Of a stretch of DNA of 64,000 nt, positions 23,513 to 33,489 are shown piece by piece. Below the pieces are notes generated by a model that made no database searches, had not been told where the DNA came from, and saw only the letters and a program-made list of their open reading frames with translations. Where the stretch lies: assembly GCA_905221605.1 (NCBI GenBank), contig CAJNDS010002002.1:620001-684000 (forward strand). The letters are read 5' to 3'. Positions within the stretch are counted from its first letter, which is position 1. Each line of letters opens with the position of its first letter. Origin of the DNA: Symbiodinium natans (Eukaryota; Sar; Dinophyceae; Suessiales; Symbiodiniaceae). The translations under genes and the position numbers were made by a program.

Positions 23513-24480
23513 CGTTCACGGTCGATCCGTTAATCGTCAGCCGACACCGTGCCAGACGTGAACCTACAGTCGCGCCGGACTACCGCTCAATTGTAATGAG
23601 AGGAAGTAGGAACGACACGAGGACTCAGCATCCGTCATCTGGCCTATATGGGAAATCTGGGCCCCGCTTCTGGGGCTAAATTTCGACCCAGAGCTGAATC
23701 TGGGCGGCCCCGCTTTTGGGGCCGTCTGCAAGAGAAAAATGACTTCAGGCGGCCCCAAAAATGGGGCTTCCAGGAGGCCGCCTGGCGACCCCGTCTCCGG
23801 ACCCACCAGGTAGAGATTTTGGGACACACCATCTGCGAAGATAAACTCACAAGTTTCGGCACGCTACATCACTGACCGGCGACAAATTACAAAAAACCCT
23901 CACGATTTCTGCCGCCGTCAGCAATCTTCCCTGAGCAAATTGGCAACCTGGCAGGTCCGGGCCGGACGTCTCAATTCTTGACATAAGTTCCGATGCCAAA
24001 TTCAGCAAAAGCTTCTTTGCCATCTTCGCGCTGCGCGCCAAGATAGAAACACCTGAGTTCAAGCAATAGGCACTGAAACAAAGGAATCCGAGTTACATAT
24101 GTGGGCGGAGTCGGTGGAGTTCATGTAAGCGGAGTCGGCGGAGTCCTTCTAAGATGGAACTCTTCTTAGAACGGCAGCGGAGTCGAGGTGAGCCCGTTTT
24201 TAATATACAATGGTTTTTAAACCGGGGAAGACACGACTCCGCTACATGTGTACCATCCCTCGTGCACCAATCCTGCAACATCTACGCTAAGATTCTATGG
24301 GGTGGGGGGTATTCTTGCCTCCTGAATTACTTTTAAGAACTGCAAAGCTGCGCAAAAGTTGCTCTCCGTGTTCACTGCAAAGTGACCTCCGAAATCTCAC
24401 AAATCCCACCTGACATCGTGCCCATTTTATGCACCCCAAACTGACGCATTTTTTGAGACGTCCAGCGCAGTCCCCCTAGG
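23513..24480 (+). mobile_element. Tandem inserted unit, copy 1 (~966 bp)
   Basis: Begins TTCACGGTCGATCCG and ends CCCCCTAGG. It contains an inverted pair GTTCACG...CGTGAAC within its first 60 bases, GC-rich hairpin-prone sequence (GGCCCC/GGGGCC at about 23700-23770) and repeated GCGGAGTCGG blocks near 24100. The insertion interrupts ORF C and is flanked by TAC on both sides, consistent with a 3-base target duplication. No coding frame of note and no terminal inverted repeats, so the class is unknown. Confidence 0.6.
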
Positions 24481-25451
24481 TTCACGGTCGATCCGTTAAT
24501 CGTCAGCCGACACCGTGCCAGACGTGAACCTACGGTCGCGCCGGACTACCGCTCAATTGTAAATGAGAGGAAGTAGGAACGACACGAGGACTCAGCATCC
24601 GTCATCTGGCCTATATGGGAAATCTGGGCCCCGCTTCTGGGGCTAAATTTCGACCCAGAGCTGAATCTGGGCGGCCCCGCTTTTGGGGCCGTCTGCAAGA
24701 GCAAAATGACTTCAGGCGGCCCCAAAAATGGGGCCCCGCATGCCTTCCAGGAGGCCGCCTGGCGACCGCGTCTAGGTAGAGATTTTGGGACACACCATCT
24801 GCGAAGATAAACTCACAAGTTTCGGCACGCTACATCACTGACCGGCGACAAATTACAAAAAACCCTCACGATTTCTGCCGCCGTCAGCAATCTTCCCTGA
24901 GCAAATTGGCAACCTGGCAGGTCCGGGCCGGACGTCTCAATTCTTGACATAAGTTCCGATGCCAAATTCAGCGCCGCAAAAGCTTCTTTGCCATCTTCGC
25001 GCTGCGCGCCAAGATAGAAACACCTGAGTTCAAGCAATAGGCACTGAAACAAAGGAATCCGAGTTACATATGTGGGCGGAGTCGGTGGAGTTCATGTAAG
25101 CGGAGTCGGCGGAGTCCTTCTAAGATGGAACTCTTCTTAGAACGGCAGCGGAGTCGAGGTGAGCCCGTTTTAAATATACAATGGTTTTTAAACCGGGGAA
25201 GACACGACTCCGCTACATGTGTACCATCCCTCGTGCACCAATCCTGCAACATCTACGCTAAGATTCTATGGGGTGGGGGGTATTCTTGCCTCCTGAATTA
25301 CTTTTAAGAACTGCAAAGCTGCGCAAAAGTTGCTCTCCGTGTTCACTGCAAAGTGACCTCCGAAATCTCACAAATCCCACCTGACATCGTGCCCATTTTA
25401 TGCACCCCAAACTGACGCATTTTTTGAGACGTCCAGCGCAGTCCCCCTAGG
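24481..25451 (+). mobile_element. Tandem inserted unit, copy 2 (~971 bp)
   Basis: Nearly identical to copy 1 by eye. It differs by a handful of small indels (for example an extra CCCGCATG near 24735, a lost stretch near 24768 and an extra CGCC near 24971). The two units abut directly at CTAGG|TTCACGG. The high identity suggests a recent duplication, by unequal exchange or tandem insertion. Confidence 0.6.
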
Positions 25452-25931
25452 TACATGGTGATGTCGGATGAATTCTGGGCATTTTGTGAAAGAAGGGGAA
25501 CAATATACCCTCAGGCGGAACACTTCAACATCGTCCTGGACATTTGGCATAGAGACTCTGGAGAGAACGTGCTCAATGCGTATGACGTAGCACTAATACC
25601 GCATTGGACGAAGTACAGCGCTGAGCCTACTCCGCTGAAGAACATACCACAGATAATATACGCCCATGAGAGAACCCCGCAATGGCTGACGGATGACCTT
25701 AGACAGGCTGCGTATCGGAGAGAAAGATTGGAATAGCTGTTGACGTGAGAGCATACGCACTGATGGGAGGCGAGGTCTTTCTCACTAGACGGGAAGACTC
25801 ACGGTCACCACACCCATAGTGCAGGCGTTCTGGAAAGCGGTGTGGTTTGAAGAGATGTTCACCGCAATATACATAAGAAAGTTTGAAATAGACGTTCCAC
25901 TCAGAGCGGGTCAGGACGGCGAATACCAACC

Positions 25932-26513
25932 TTGAATAAGATCAGGAAGAACGTGGTGCGAGTGGGATGGAATAGGGCAACGAGATATGAGGAAGTGGTT
26001 AAGATTTTGAAGCCCGAGTTGACGGCATGCCCATGTTGTTTGGTCAATACGACCAAAGAAGTGACATTCTGTGTAGAATGCGCAAAGCCAATACCGTCAC
26101 TTTCCGATTACTACAGGGGAATGATGTTCTCACGCGAGACGGAGATGCCAATACAAGGGCGGAAGATGGGATGGAAGGTGCATATGGAGCGAAAGATCCG
26201 CGACTTGCATAAGAATGTCAAGTGCAGGCTAGTGACTGATAGACTGGACATCATGGACAAAAAGGTAGTGGCCGGAATAATAGCAAGCGCCAATCCTGCT
26301 GAGGATTGGTGGCTGGCGTTTAGGATAGGAGCCAGTCCGGAGGCAGAGATAATAGTGTCACAGCCAGGTGTGTACCGGCTTGAATTGGAAGATGCCGCGA
26401 CGCATGCAATGATACTTAACATCGAACTGGCGCGAGCGATCATGGACGTGATGAACTATCGGGATAGAACGATTGACAAGGCAACGGGGAAGACGTCACG
26501 TCGTTTAGAATGA
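25932..26513 (+). CDS. ORF D of purine-rich cluster, Cys4 zinc-ribbon protein
   Basis: An open frame of about 193 codons. The frame is also open upstream, and the first in-frame start is a TTG at 25932, so the true start is uncertain. Residues 33-51 hold CPCC and CVEC 11 residues apart, a classic CxxC...CxxC zinc ribbon. A basic helix (KVHMERKIRDLHKNVKCR) and a helical C-terminus follow. It ends at a TGA overlapping an ATG (TGATG, 26511-26515). The zinc ribbon fits nucleic-acid binding, but the family is not recognised. ATA, AGA and AGG codons dominate. Confidence 0.5.
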   Translation: MNKIRKNVVRVGWNRATRYEEVVKILKPELTACPCCLVNTTKEVTFCVECAKPIPSLSDYYRGMMFSRETEMPIQGRKMGWKVHMERKIRDLHKNVKCRLVTDRLDIMDKKVVAGIIASANPAEDWWLAFRIGASPEAEIIVSQPGVYRLELEDAATHAMILNIELARAIMDVMNYRDRTIDKATGKTSRRLE

Positions 26514-27144
26514 TGTACTCCCACCCCATCATGACGTCCATAGCTGCGGCGAGGATGAGATTCATAAAATACCCGGCAGGGTGCCTGAGGTGCAGGCACT
26601 GTCGAGCGTAAGCGGAGGATTGAATAACGAACCGTGGAAGAAATACCCAGGTGCCAAGGCGGTGAAGAAGTTTCTGCAAGAACAGATACAGGGGACCCTT
26701 GACATACAGAAGGAGGCGCAGCAGCAGATGAAGGAACCTAAGGATGAATACAGAAGGAAGTTCTTCAGGCCAAGATACAAGGACAGGACTTCTTTGCCTG
26801 TGCAGCCTGATATCCAAGATTGCAGAAACACGATTGCAGCGATCAAGGGTACATCTGGCATGAGAACGGGCTATAATAGACCAAATGAGATTGCTGTCGG
26901 ACATTTGGCAATCAGGGCAAGAAGGCAAGGGGTTGCGAAAATACATCCTGATAGCGTGGCGAAGGTACCCATGGGTGGGATGACCCTGGGGTGGTCAGCC
27001 AAGAATACCATTGGAGATGATCCAAGTGATATGCTTGTCAGGCACAAGATTTACGTCTCCAGAAGCTCCAGCAGAGATGGAAGAGAATCGTTGGACAAGG
27101 GGCAAGAGAGAAGAGGAAGAAGAGAAGGTGCACTTGTTCGATAA
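26509..27144 (+). CDS. ORF E of purine-rich cluster, basic protein, unknown
   Basis: The frame is open from 26509, one base off the end of ORF D, and encodes a basic Lys/Arg-rich protein. It has a predicted helix (KAVKKFLQEQIQGTLDIQKE) and a Gly/Met-rich centre (VAKVPMGGMTLGWSAKN). There is no ATG near the beginning; GTG at 26581 is the first alternative start. The +1 relation to ORF D means it may have been a continuation of D, or be translated by frameshift. A short competing frame (26513-26611, from the TGATG start) ends CLRCRHCRA. Family unknown. Confidence 0.45.
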   Translation, partial: NDVLPPHHDVHSCGEDEIHKIPGRVPEVQALSSVSGGLNNEPWKKYPGAKAVKKFLQEQIQGTLDIQKEAQQQMKEPKDEYRRKFFRPRYKDRTSLPVQPDIQDCRNTIAAIKGTSGMRTGYNRPNEIAVGHLAIRARRQGVAKIHPDSVAKVPMGGMTLGWSAKNTIGDDPSDMLVRHKIYVSRSSSRDGRESLDKGQERRGRREGALVR

Positions 27145-27532
27145 TACTGTTAACATGGAAGAAATAAGGGACAGTGCTGAAGCATCAGATGCACACGAGG
27201 ATACACAGAGGCCAAGGCAAGGAAAGGATATGCCGAGGGTGCCCTCCGCATTTGTGAAGAGTGACGATGCCAAGAGTCCATTTATCCACAACTTGTTGAA
27301 GGAGAAAGACGGAGGCAAAACGTCGGGGGTGGAAGAGGAAGTCACATATACAGGAAAAAGCGGAACAGGATCCAGACCTACGACAACCGCAATAAGGAGC
27401 GCCGCCACATCTTCAGCAAGTGAAGCTCCACGATCTGATACCAGAAGAGGCCCTACGGTAAAGAGCGGAGGAAGAGGGCAAGAATGGAGGGTGAAAGATG
27501 AAAAGCCAAAGAAAGTGAAGAAAGAATACTAA
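27011..27532 (+). CDS. ORF F of purine-rich cluster, acidic low-complexity protein
   Basis: Overlaps the end of ORF E by about 130 bases in another frame. From the ATG region at 27011 it encodes a Glu/Asp/Lys/Ser/Thr-rich, probably disordered chain ending in the basic tail VKDEKPKKVKKEY. No domain is seen. A disordered acidic/basic tail protein would suit a phosphoprotein- or nucleoprotein-like role, but that is only a guess. The overlap with ORF E is again typical of compact genomes. Confidence 0.45.
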   Translation: MEMIQVICLSGTRFTSPEAPAEMEENRWTRGKREEEEEKVHLFDNTVNMEEIRDSAEASDAHEDTQRPRQGKDMPRVPSAFVKSDDAKSPFIHNLLKEKDGGKTSGVEEEVTYTGKSGTGSRPTTTAIRSAATSSASEAPRSDTRRGPTVKSGGRGQEWRVKDEKPKKVKKEY

Positions 27533-27559
27533 GTTCGAAATACTAATGATGGGTGGAGG

Positions 27560-28035
27560 CCAGAATAGAGGAATGGAAAGCGACTAATACTTGCGTGTTC
27601 CCACAAAAGCTGGGTTCGCTGCGCATGGAAATGCGGAAATAAGAAGCGGCTGCTGCGAATAATAATGGACGCGCTCGACTGTCTTATGGTGAAGTTCGGT
27701 CTGAGAAGCGTGCGAAGTACTCCAGTGGAATAAGGATAGGGATAGAGGATGAAGAAGAAATCGCGATGCAAGAGGCAAAAGAGCAGGGGCATGGCTGATC
27801 ACCAGTAAGGCCGAACGGCGTCAGAAAGGCTTCATCACAAAAGAAGGGGAGGCTTGGCTGATCACCAATAAGTCCTCATGGCCTGGGAAGAATGCTATGG
27901 AGAACATCCAAGGAAGGGCATGACTGGCCACCAGTAAGACCGAAAGAGAAAAGGACTACACCGACGGGGTCGTGTTCTGACATAAATGAACGGATGAGAG
28001 AGACGTACAGAGATAATATTCGGAGGACCGTGGAT
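27560..28035 (+). pseudogene. ORF G remnants with AWLIT repeats
   Basis: Coding-like fragments in changing frames: one from about 27665 (ending MQEAKEQGHG) and one from about 27786 containing AWLITSKAERRQK and AWLITNKSSW. A third copy of the underlying DNA motif (TGGCCACCAGTAAG at about 27922) follows in a stopped frame. The three TG(A/G)(T/C)CACCA(G/A)TAAG motifs are 60-80 bases apart. Purine bias ends near 28035, the right border of the block. Confidence 0.35.
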
Positions 28036-29143
28036 AATATATTTTTCTAACAAGTTGTAATATTTAATGCAAGTATGGCCGATACCCAGATATGGATGGA
28101 TGATCGCGCCAATGCGTTGAATTGGCTGGTTCGTGGAGGCCGTGTTGCTTCCCGCGGCTTGATATTGCGAGATCCCTTAATTGGGGGTGGAGGCGGGTCT
28201 GCACGGCTCCAAAGGAGCTGGGACCTTATGATACTTGCCCCACGCTGTATGGTGTTTGGGCCAAGCGAACCACGTGTTTCAACGCACAATTCAACGCTCT
28301 TGATGTACGCTAATCGCTCCCATAACGGGGCGTGTTTGGCGCATCGAGTATAAGTTCTTTTACGTGGATAAGACGTCTGGCCATCAAGCACTTTCAGGTT
28401 AGGGCACAAGCTTGGCAGGTTGTGATGGCCGATGATGTATGGAAGATAATATGCCGTCGACATCAACGAGAAGATCATAACGCTTGATGAAGGTGATGAG
28501 AGAGATGACGATAATACCCGATGATGATGGCGATGCCGAGCAGCGTTAATATCTCTTGCTCTTGCCAGGTGCCATGTGCTGGTCAGACATGTATAGCATC
28601 TTGTTTTAAGTCTCAGTTGCGAAGTGCGCCGTGACCGCAGCGCGCTTTGCTCAAGAGAGCTCTTTTGAGCGTCCGAGTATCTTTTGCCCCTCGCTGTATA
28701 GTCCCCTAACCTCGCTCTGTGTTCTGCTAATACTGGAAATCTCACACTTGACGCGCGGTTGGTTGAAGCAGCCTTGGGGGCCTTAAACTGCACCAGGGGT
28801 ACCGGGGAAGCACATGAGCCAAGTGCCAGCCAGCAGCCTTTGGGGCTCTTGTGCCGTCTCAAAAATCGGCCGCTGCGCGGGGCTGCCTCTTGCAAGCAGC
28901 GCTTCAGGCCCGCCCTATGGCCATGAGGTCGAGCCTCAAATTTTCGGCGCAAATTTAAGGAGCCTCCCTAATAGCTATGTGAGGACGCCCGGACTCACAC
29001 AGCGCCGACGGCAGCCTCGTGCAGCCATACCAGCCCCTTGCCAGCCGCCGGGGGGGGAGGGGGCACCTCTTCTGGCGCTGCGTGCATTGTGCCTGTTTTC
29101 AGTGTGCTTGCAACTTCCTTGCCAACCCAAAAAAGAGTCCTGA
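28036..29143. other. No convincing gene
   Basis: A 301-codon minus frame (28952-28047) spans this region, but its composition is Arg/Ser/Pro shadow-like and it shows no motif. The direct repeat GAGCCTC flanks an AAATTTTCGGCGCAAATTT core at about 28927-28962. Confidence 0.4.
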
Positions 29144-29690
29144 GTGCTATTGCTACGGCCCTGGCGCTTGTGTGGAAGCTCTGAGTGCCTCCTCATAGGC
29201 AACCAGCTGCTCGTGCAGCCCCACATTCTCCTTGAACTCCCACTGCGCAAGCTGGCGCATGATCGCCAGAGAACACGTGCGCTCCTTCGGTTCCATCTCG
29301 CACCGAAGCCTTCTCAAGGCCTCGTATCCATTCTTCTCCTTCTCCTTGATCAAAAGCAAAGGCCTGCCTTTGACCAGGGAGCAAAGTGCTCCAAACAATC
29401 GCTGGCTGCGACTTGCTGTCTCGTCCGCAGCAAACTATTGTCGATCTTCTCGTTCCAAGTGATGTCCTCCATGTCGCCCTCGAACTCGGGGTCATTCGCA
29501 ATCAACCAAGTGCACAACTGGAAATGCCATTTCTTCCACGTTCGCAACTCCTCCTCTCTGTCGTTTCGCTTCCACTCAGGCATCCTCAAGGCCTTCAGAA
29601 GACCATTACTCTTTGAGGCCACTGCCTGTGATTCTGCTGAGCAGCTTGCTTCGTCGTTGTAATCAACCTTGAGAAAACACTTCCCAAAGC
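29144..29690 (-). pseudogene. Copia-type Gag N-terminal fragment
   Basis: Minus-strand frames separated by one frameshift near 29370. The first contains WKKWHFQLCTWLIANDPEF, the second KEKNGYEALRRLRCEMEPK and FKENVGLHEQLVAYEEALR. These are hallmarks, as I recall them, of the Gag-like first part of dinoflagellate copia polyproteins. It ends abruptly at about 29150 without the zinc-knuckle part. Confidence 0.55.
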
Positions 29691-30101
29691 TTGGTCCAGT
29701 CTTCCTCGGACGATCCTGTCAACTTAATCTCGTGTCGCTGCCTCTACATCAACGGGCTGGCTCGGTCCAGCACTTCCCATTCCAGGCTCCTGTCCACTCG
29801 AAGGCTCCATTACACCCACCAGACACAGTCTCTAAACCACCTACTCCAACCACTCACCAGGAAGAATCGATATCCAACCTAGACTAGAGTTGTGGCGAAA
29901 GGCTGCACGTTCTGGGCGGAGGACAACCGGGACCACAGTCAGGAAGTTCGCCCACGACTGCATTGAGCCGCACCGGTCAAGAGGAGGAACTGGGTAGCAG
30001 CAAGGAGGAGGAAGTCATCGCCTCGGCCATAGCAATGCTGCGCTACGTCTGGTGCAGACATTAAGCGAAAGTTTGGGTAGGCCGTAAGGAAGGAACCTCC
30101 G

Positions 30102-30955
30102 TCACTTAAACTGCTCAACGCGTCCGTGGAGACAGTCCGCGAAAGCAGCAGCGGCAAGACCTTCAACGAGGACCTCATGGTTGCGACAGTGGTCATGCTG
30201 CACGGCCGAATTGCAAGCACTTTGGAGCTCCAAAGATTGCACGTCCTGGCGCCTCGAAGCCCTAACATCTGCAGGCCTGCGAAATACCAAATTCTTGGGC
30301 ACTCGAAACAGGGCTTGCAGCTGACACAGAACAGAGACTGGGAACACCCTCCCCAGAGAGAGAGCCATCACCTTCCCAAATTCCTCGGTGCTGACTGCCG
30401 ACACCGTCATCACCTCGGCATCCAAGCTGAACTCTCCCCAATCGCTCTCGCACTCAATCTCGGAATTGTCAAAGATTTCCACAGCCCTGCAACGTGGAGG
30501 TATTCTCAAAGGCATTGCTTGAACTTGCTGCACTGCGCTCGGTGTTCTATAGGCTGTGGCCGAGGTCGAGGCTGATGAAGCTCCGGGCGAAGTGGGTTTA
30601 CCAGCTCCATCTTCAACTTGCCCTTGGAGGGCCACTCGCTTCCAGCGCCTGACTGGCCACACTTGTGGCAGACATTGCTTTGTCCTCCTTCTTTGCTCTT
30701 GCTCTTCGAGTTGCCATTGCTGTTGCTTTTCCCTCCATGCTGGTTGCTTTCCCACCAGCTGTTATTGTTGCTGTGGTTTCTGCCATCCTCCGACGCCTTT
30801 GCCTCTGCCCCACTGGGCTTACTGCTGTCCTTTGCTCCACTGCTGTTGCTTGCATCTCCTTTGGCCCATTTTCCTTTCGCTTTGCCTTTGTCGTCTTTGC
30901 CCTTCTTGCCCTTCTTTCCTCCTTTGCCCCAGCCTTTGGCCCAAACTTGGTCCAT
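30102..30955 (-). pseudogene. Copia-type Gag linker and broken zinc knuckle
   Basis: From 30955 down, a Lys/Gly/Ser-rich linker (KGWGKGGKKGKKGKDDKGK) leads to CHKCGQSGAGSEW, a CCHC knuckle whose last His and Cys are lost to a frameshift. The other frame continues with an acidic stretch (ECESDWGEFSLDAEVMTVS) typical of the Gag-protease linker and then unrelated sequence. It lies 5' of the 29.1-kb Gag fragment on the same strand, the wrong order for one element, so it is a separate or rearranged piece. The 29691-30101 gap holds nothing recognised. Confidence 0.5.
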
Positions 30956-31124
30956 CCATCGGATGCGCTTCTCCTCCTTGGGCTTTGCTGCTGGTGCTCA
31001 GGCTCAAACTGCAGGGCGTGTTGACGTTCTCACACTGGAGGATCCACTCTCTCAGATCGCTGTGCTTCGTATCGCGGTTCATCCTCAGCTGAACCTGACT
31101 CTTCAAAGCCTTCAGGCCCTTCGA

Positions 31125-31616
31125 AGGTATTTCGGAGACCTGTCACAGGCTAGGAAGGCCTGCAAGCCACTAGGAAGTGGCCTGCGAGTGGCCAGGAGTG
31201 GCCTGCAAGCTACTGGCTTGCAAGCTACAAGAGACCACTTTGCGGGCCTACGACCAGCTAGGAGTGGCTTGCGAGCTACTAGGGAGCACTTTGCGGGCCT
31301 ACGAGTAGCTAGGAGTGGCCTGCGAGGAGCTAGGAAGCCATTCGGAAGTGCTGCGAGTTAGAAGTGCTGCGAGTTACTAGGAGGCCTCAGAAGCCTGCGA
31401 TTGCTGGTTTGCGAGTCGCAAGCCTACGAAGTTGCTGGCTGGGGGGCAGTTTGGAGGCTTTTTGCAAGCACTTTTGAACCCCGAAGATTGCTTGAGCTCC
31501 GTCCCGCACGTTGCAGAATCGACAGGCCTATGAAGTGCCGAATTCTGACCTATGTCTCGAAACGAGACCTGTAGCCTACACAGAGTGTGGAGCTGGAACA
31601 CCCTCCCCAGAGAGAG
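31125..31616 (+). repeat. Direct repeat R, copy 1 (~490 bp)
   Basis: Starts AGGTATTTCGGAGACCTGTC and ends CACCCTCCCCAGAGAGA. Its first half is a minisatellite of GCGAGTAGCTAGGAGTG-type units. It matches 37257-37738 closely by eye, same orientation, 6.1 kb away. Confidence 0.85.
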
Positions 31617-31900
31617 CGGAAATACTCAAATTGGTTCGTCCGGGTACAGGGCAAAGGAATGACAAAAAATGACAAGAATGACAAGCTCCAGGCCGGCCCG
31701 AAAAAAAAATTAATTCCAAGACGTCAGCACGATATACACTCGAGGACATCGGCACAATGACAGGAATGACAAAAATGGCAAGCTCCAGGCTGGCCCGAAA
31801 ATAAAAATAATTAAACAATTAATTCCAAGACGTCAGCACGATATACACTCGAGGACATCGGCACAATGGAATGACAAAAATGACCTGGCTCGAAAATAAA
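31614..31900 (+). repeat. Left compound TIR
   Basis: About two and a half copies of the ~90-base unit behind the 45-base terminal sequence. Confidence 0.75.
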
Positions 31901-32004
31901 AAATAAATAATTAATTAATGACGAAATCGTACACTACCCGAAGTGGAGGATTCCGTCCCTAACTTCACAAACCCCCCTTTTTTAGGAAGCGAACGACGGA
32001 ATCG

Positions 32005-32614
32005 TTAACTGCGGCAACGGAAATCCAGCTCCTCGCAGTGCCTGTCGATGCTGCTCCGTCGCCCCTGCGGGACATAGGCTGCGAGCGCCCACATGCTGCC
32101 CTCGTGCGGCTCCACCATGTGATAGCGGCGGGCATCGAAGCTGACGGGCTTGTCGTGCATGTCGAGCCATCTGCCCCGCAGCTCTCGTCCGCCCTTCTTA
32201 GTCGGCCAGCCAGGCTGTGGAGTCCCCTTCGTCGTCTTCGATCCACACACGCCCCCCCGTGTACTCTCCCAGAGCAAGCGCATGATTCAAGTGCCCGGGC
32301 ATGTTCTGAATGTCACGGCGCAGGCCCATGCGGGGATTGAAAAGCACGGCGACCGAGGTCCAAGTGCCCTTCGGAAAGCGGCTCTTGAGAAAGCAATTCA
32401 CGGCTGCGCAGGCCTCCCGCAGGCCCGTGGCACGGGAGACACCGACCACCCCACCGTGCCCGAACAGCCCCAGTGTGGCGTATCTCTCGTAAGCCCCGGG
32501 TCCCACAGCCCGGGTGCGGCCTCGGTGCGTCCAATCCGCCGACCACAGATCCAACAGCCGCACGAGATTGCCTTCGGTGGGCTCCTCCGTGGCGTCCCGG
32601 CACGCCAGCTCCAT
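32005..32614 (-). pseudogene. 2OG-Fe(II) oxygenase-like domain, broken
   Basis: Minus strand, two frames joined by a frameshift/stop near 32195. The frame includes WTSVAVLFNPRMGLRRDIQN, GGRVWIEDDEG and, after the break, FDARRYHMVEPHEGSMW. The spacing matches a double-stranded beta-helix domain that often accompanies dinoflagellate copia-like polyproteins, in which an HRD...H pair would bind iron. Here the first His is Arg (RRD) while the distal His remains, so even an intact frame would lack a metal ligand. The family match is from memory of the pattern only. Confidence 0.45.
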
Positions 32615-33014
32615 GCTTTTTTCTTAACACAACACTCAGTTTCAACACAGGGCACAACGCAGGTCCCGCCTGTGTTGAAGGGAGCGACATTGCCGAGATT
32701 TCACACCCCAAGCGCACATGGCCCTAAAACACCATGCCGCGCCCCAATTTTTTTGGATTTTGGGCCCGCCCGCCGGGATCGTGCCCCGACGGCCCCCGGC
32801 GGCCGGCCGTTTTGCGAGCCGACCACGCACGGATGCGAGCCCGATTTTCAGCACAACTGCCGCCCCAGCGCAACCGACAGTCATTTGGGCCTGTCAGCTT
32901 CGCAAGGACGACGACTTCGATGGAGCCTTCATGTTCATGTGCAAGTGCTTCAGTCGAAGGGGTTGGGTTTCCATGATGGTCTCCTGTAACTGCCCAGCCC
33001 CAACACGGCATCTA

Positions 33015-33335
33015 AGATTGTCGCAGCAAGGTGCATCTTCGCTCAAAGAGCAACGTGAAACAACTGTGATAATTCGCGAAAGAATCGCGTTTTCGCAGCA
33101 AGTGCATCTTCGCTTACAGAGCAATATTTCGCGAAGAATGGCGTTCTTTCGCAGCAAAGTGCATCTTCGCTCAAAGAGCAACGCAAAACCGTCATTTCGT
33201 GAATCGCGTAATATTGTCCTGACTCAAAATGATTCAACAATGAATCAAACTGACTCAAAATGACTCAACAATGACTCAACAATGACTCAACAATGACTGA
33301 ACAATGACTCAACAATGACTACAATGACTCGAGAC
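33015..33335 (+). repeat. GTGCATCTTCGCT and TGACTCAACAA tandem repeats
   Basis: Three copies of a ~65-base unit (CGCAGCAA.GTGCATCTTCGCT...AGAGCAA) at about 33021, 33095 and 33160 are followed by about ten ~11-base AATGACTCAAC units from 33225. Confidence 0.85.
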
Positions 33336-33489
33336 TTAAGAATGACTGCAAACGCAGCAGAAGTGTTCCTCGCATTCCGTGCACACGCGCCACGCACGTC
33401 GCACGCCACGCACGCATGCACACGCCGTGCGCACCGCGGATGCCAAGCACACGCGCGCAGCTATCTTTTGCAAGAAGCTCGCAATGATA

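Larger units (their letters stand above)
23405..25936 (+). pseudogene. ORF C of purine-rich cluster, split by insertion
   Basis: The 5' part starts at 23405 (ATG overlapping the TGA of ORF B) and runs to TAC at 23510-23512, ending SGSLPETAY. The 3' part resumes in frame after the TAC at 25452-25454 with MVMSDEFWAFCERRGTIYPQ and continues to 25736. The intervening 1,942 bases are the tandem insertion. Beyond 25736 the coding potential continues in two other frames (VDVRAYALMGGEVFLTRRED, then VQAFWKAVWFEEMFTAIYIR) up to a TGA near 25936, so there are also two small indels. The original product would be about 210 aa. Family unknown; aromatic-rich with no metal site seen. Confidence 0.5.

Noticed and set aside
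23513..25451. Tandem units as Helitrons
   Set aside because: The CTAGG end is suggestive, but there is no TC start after A, no insertion between A and T, and the TAC flanks point to a target duplication, which Helitrons do not make.
28047..28952. 301-codon minus-strand frame
   Set aside because: Composition is Arg/Ser/Pro shadow-like, no motif is seen, and no exon border or neighbouring frame supports it.
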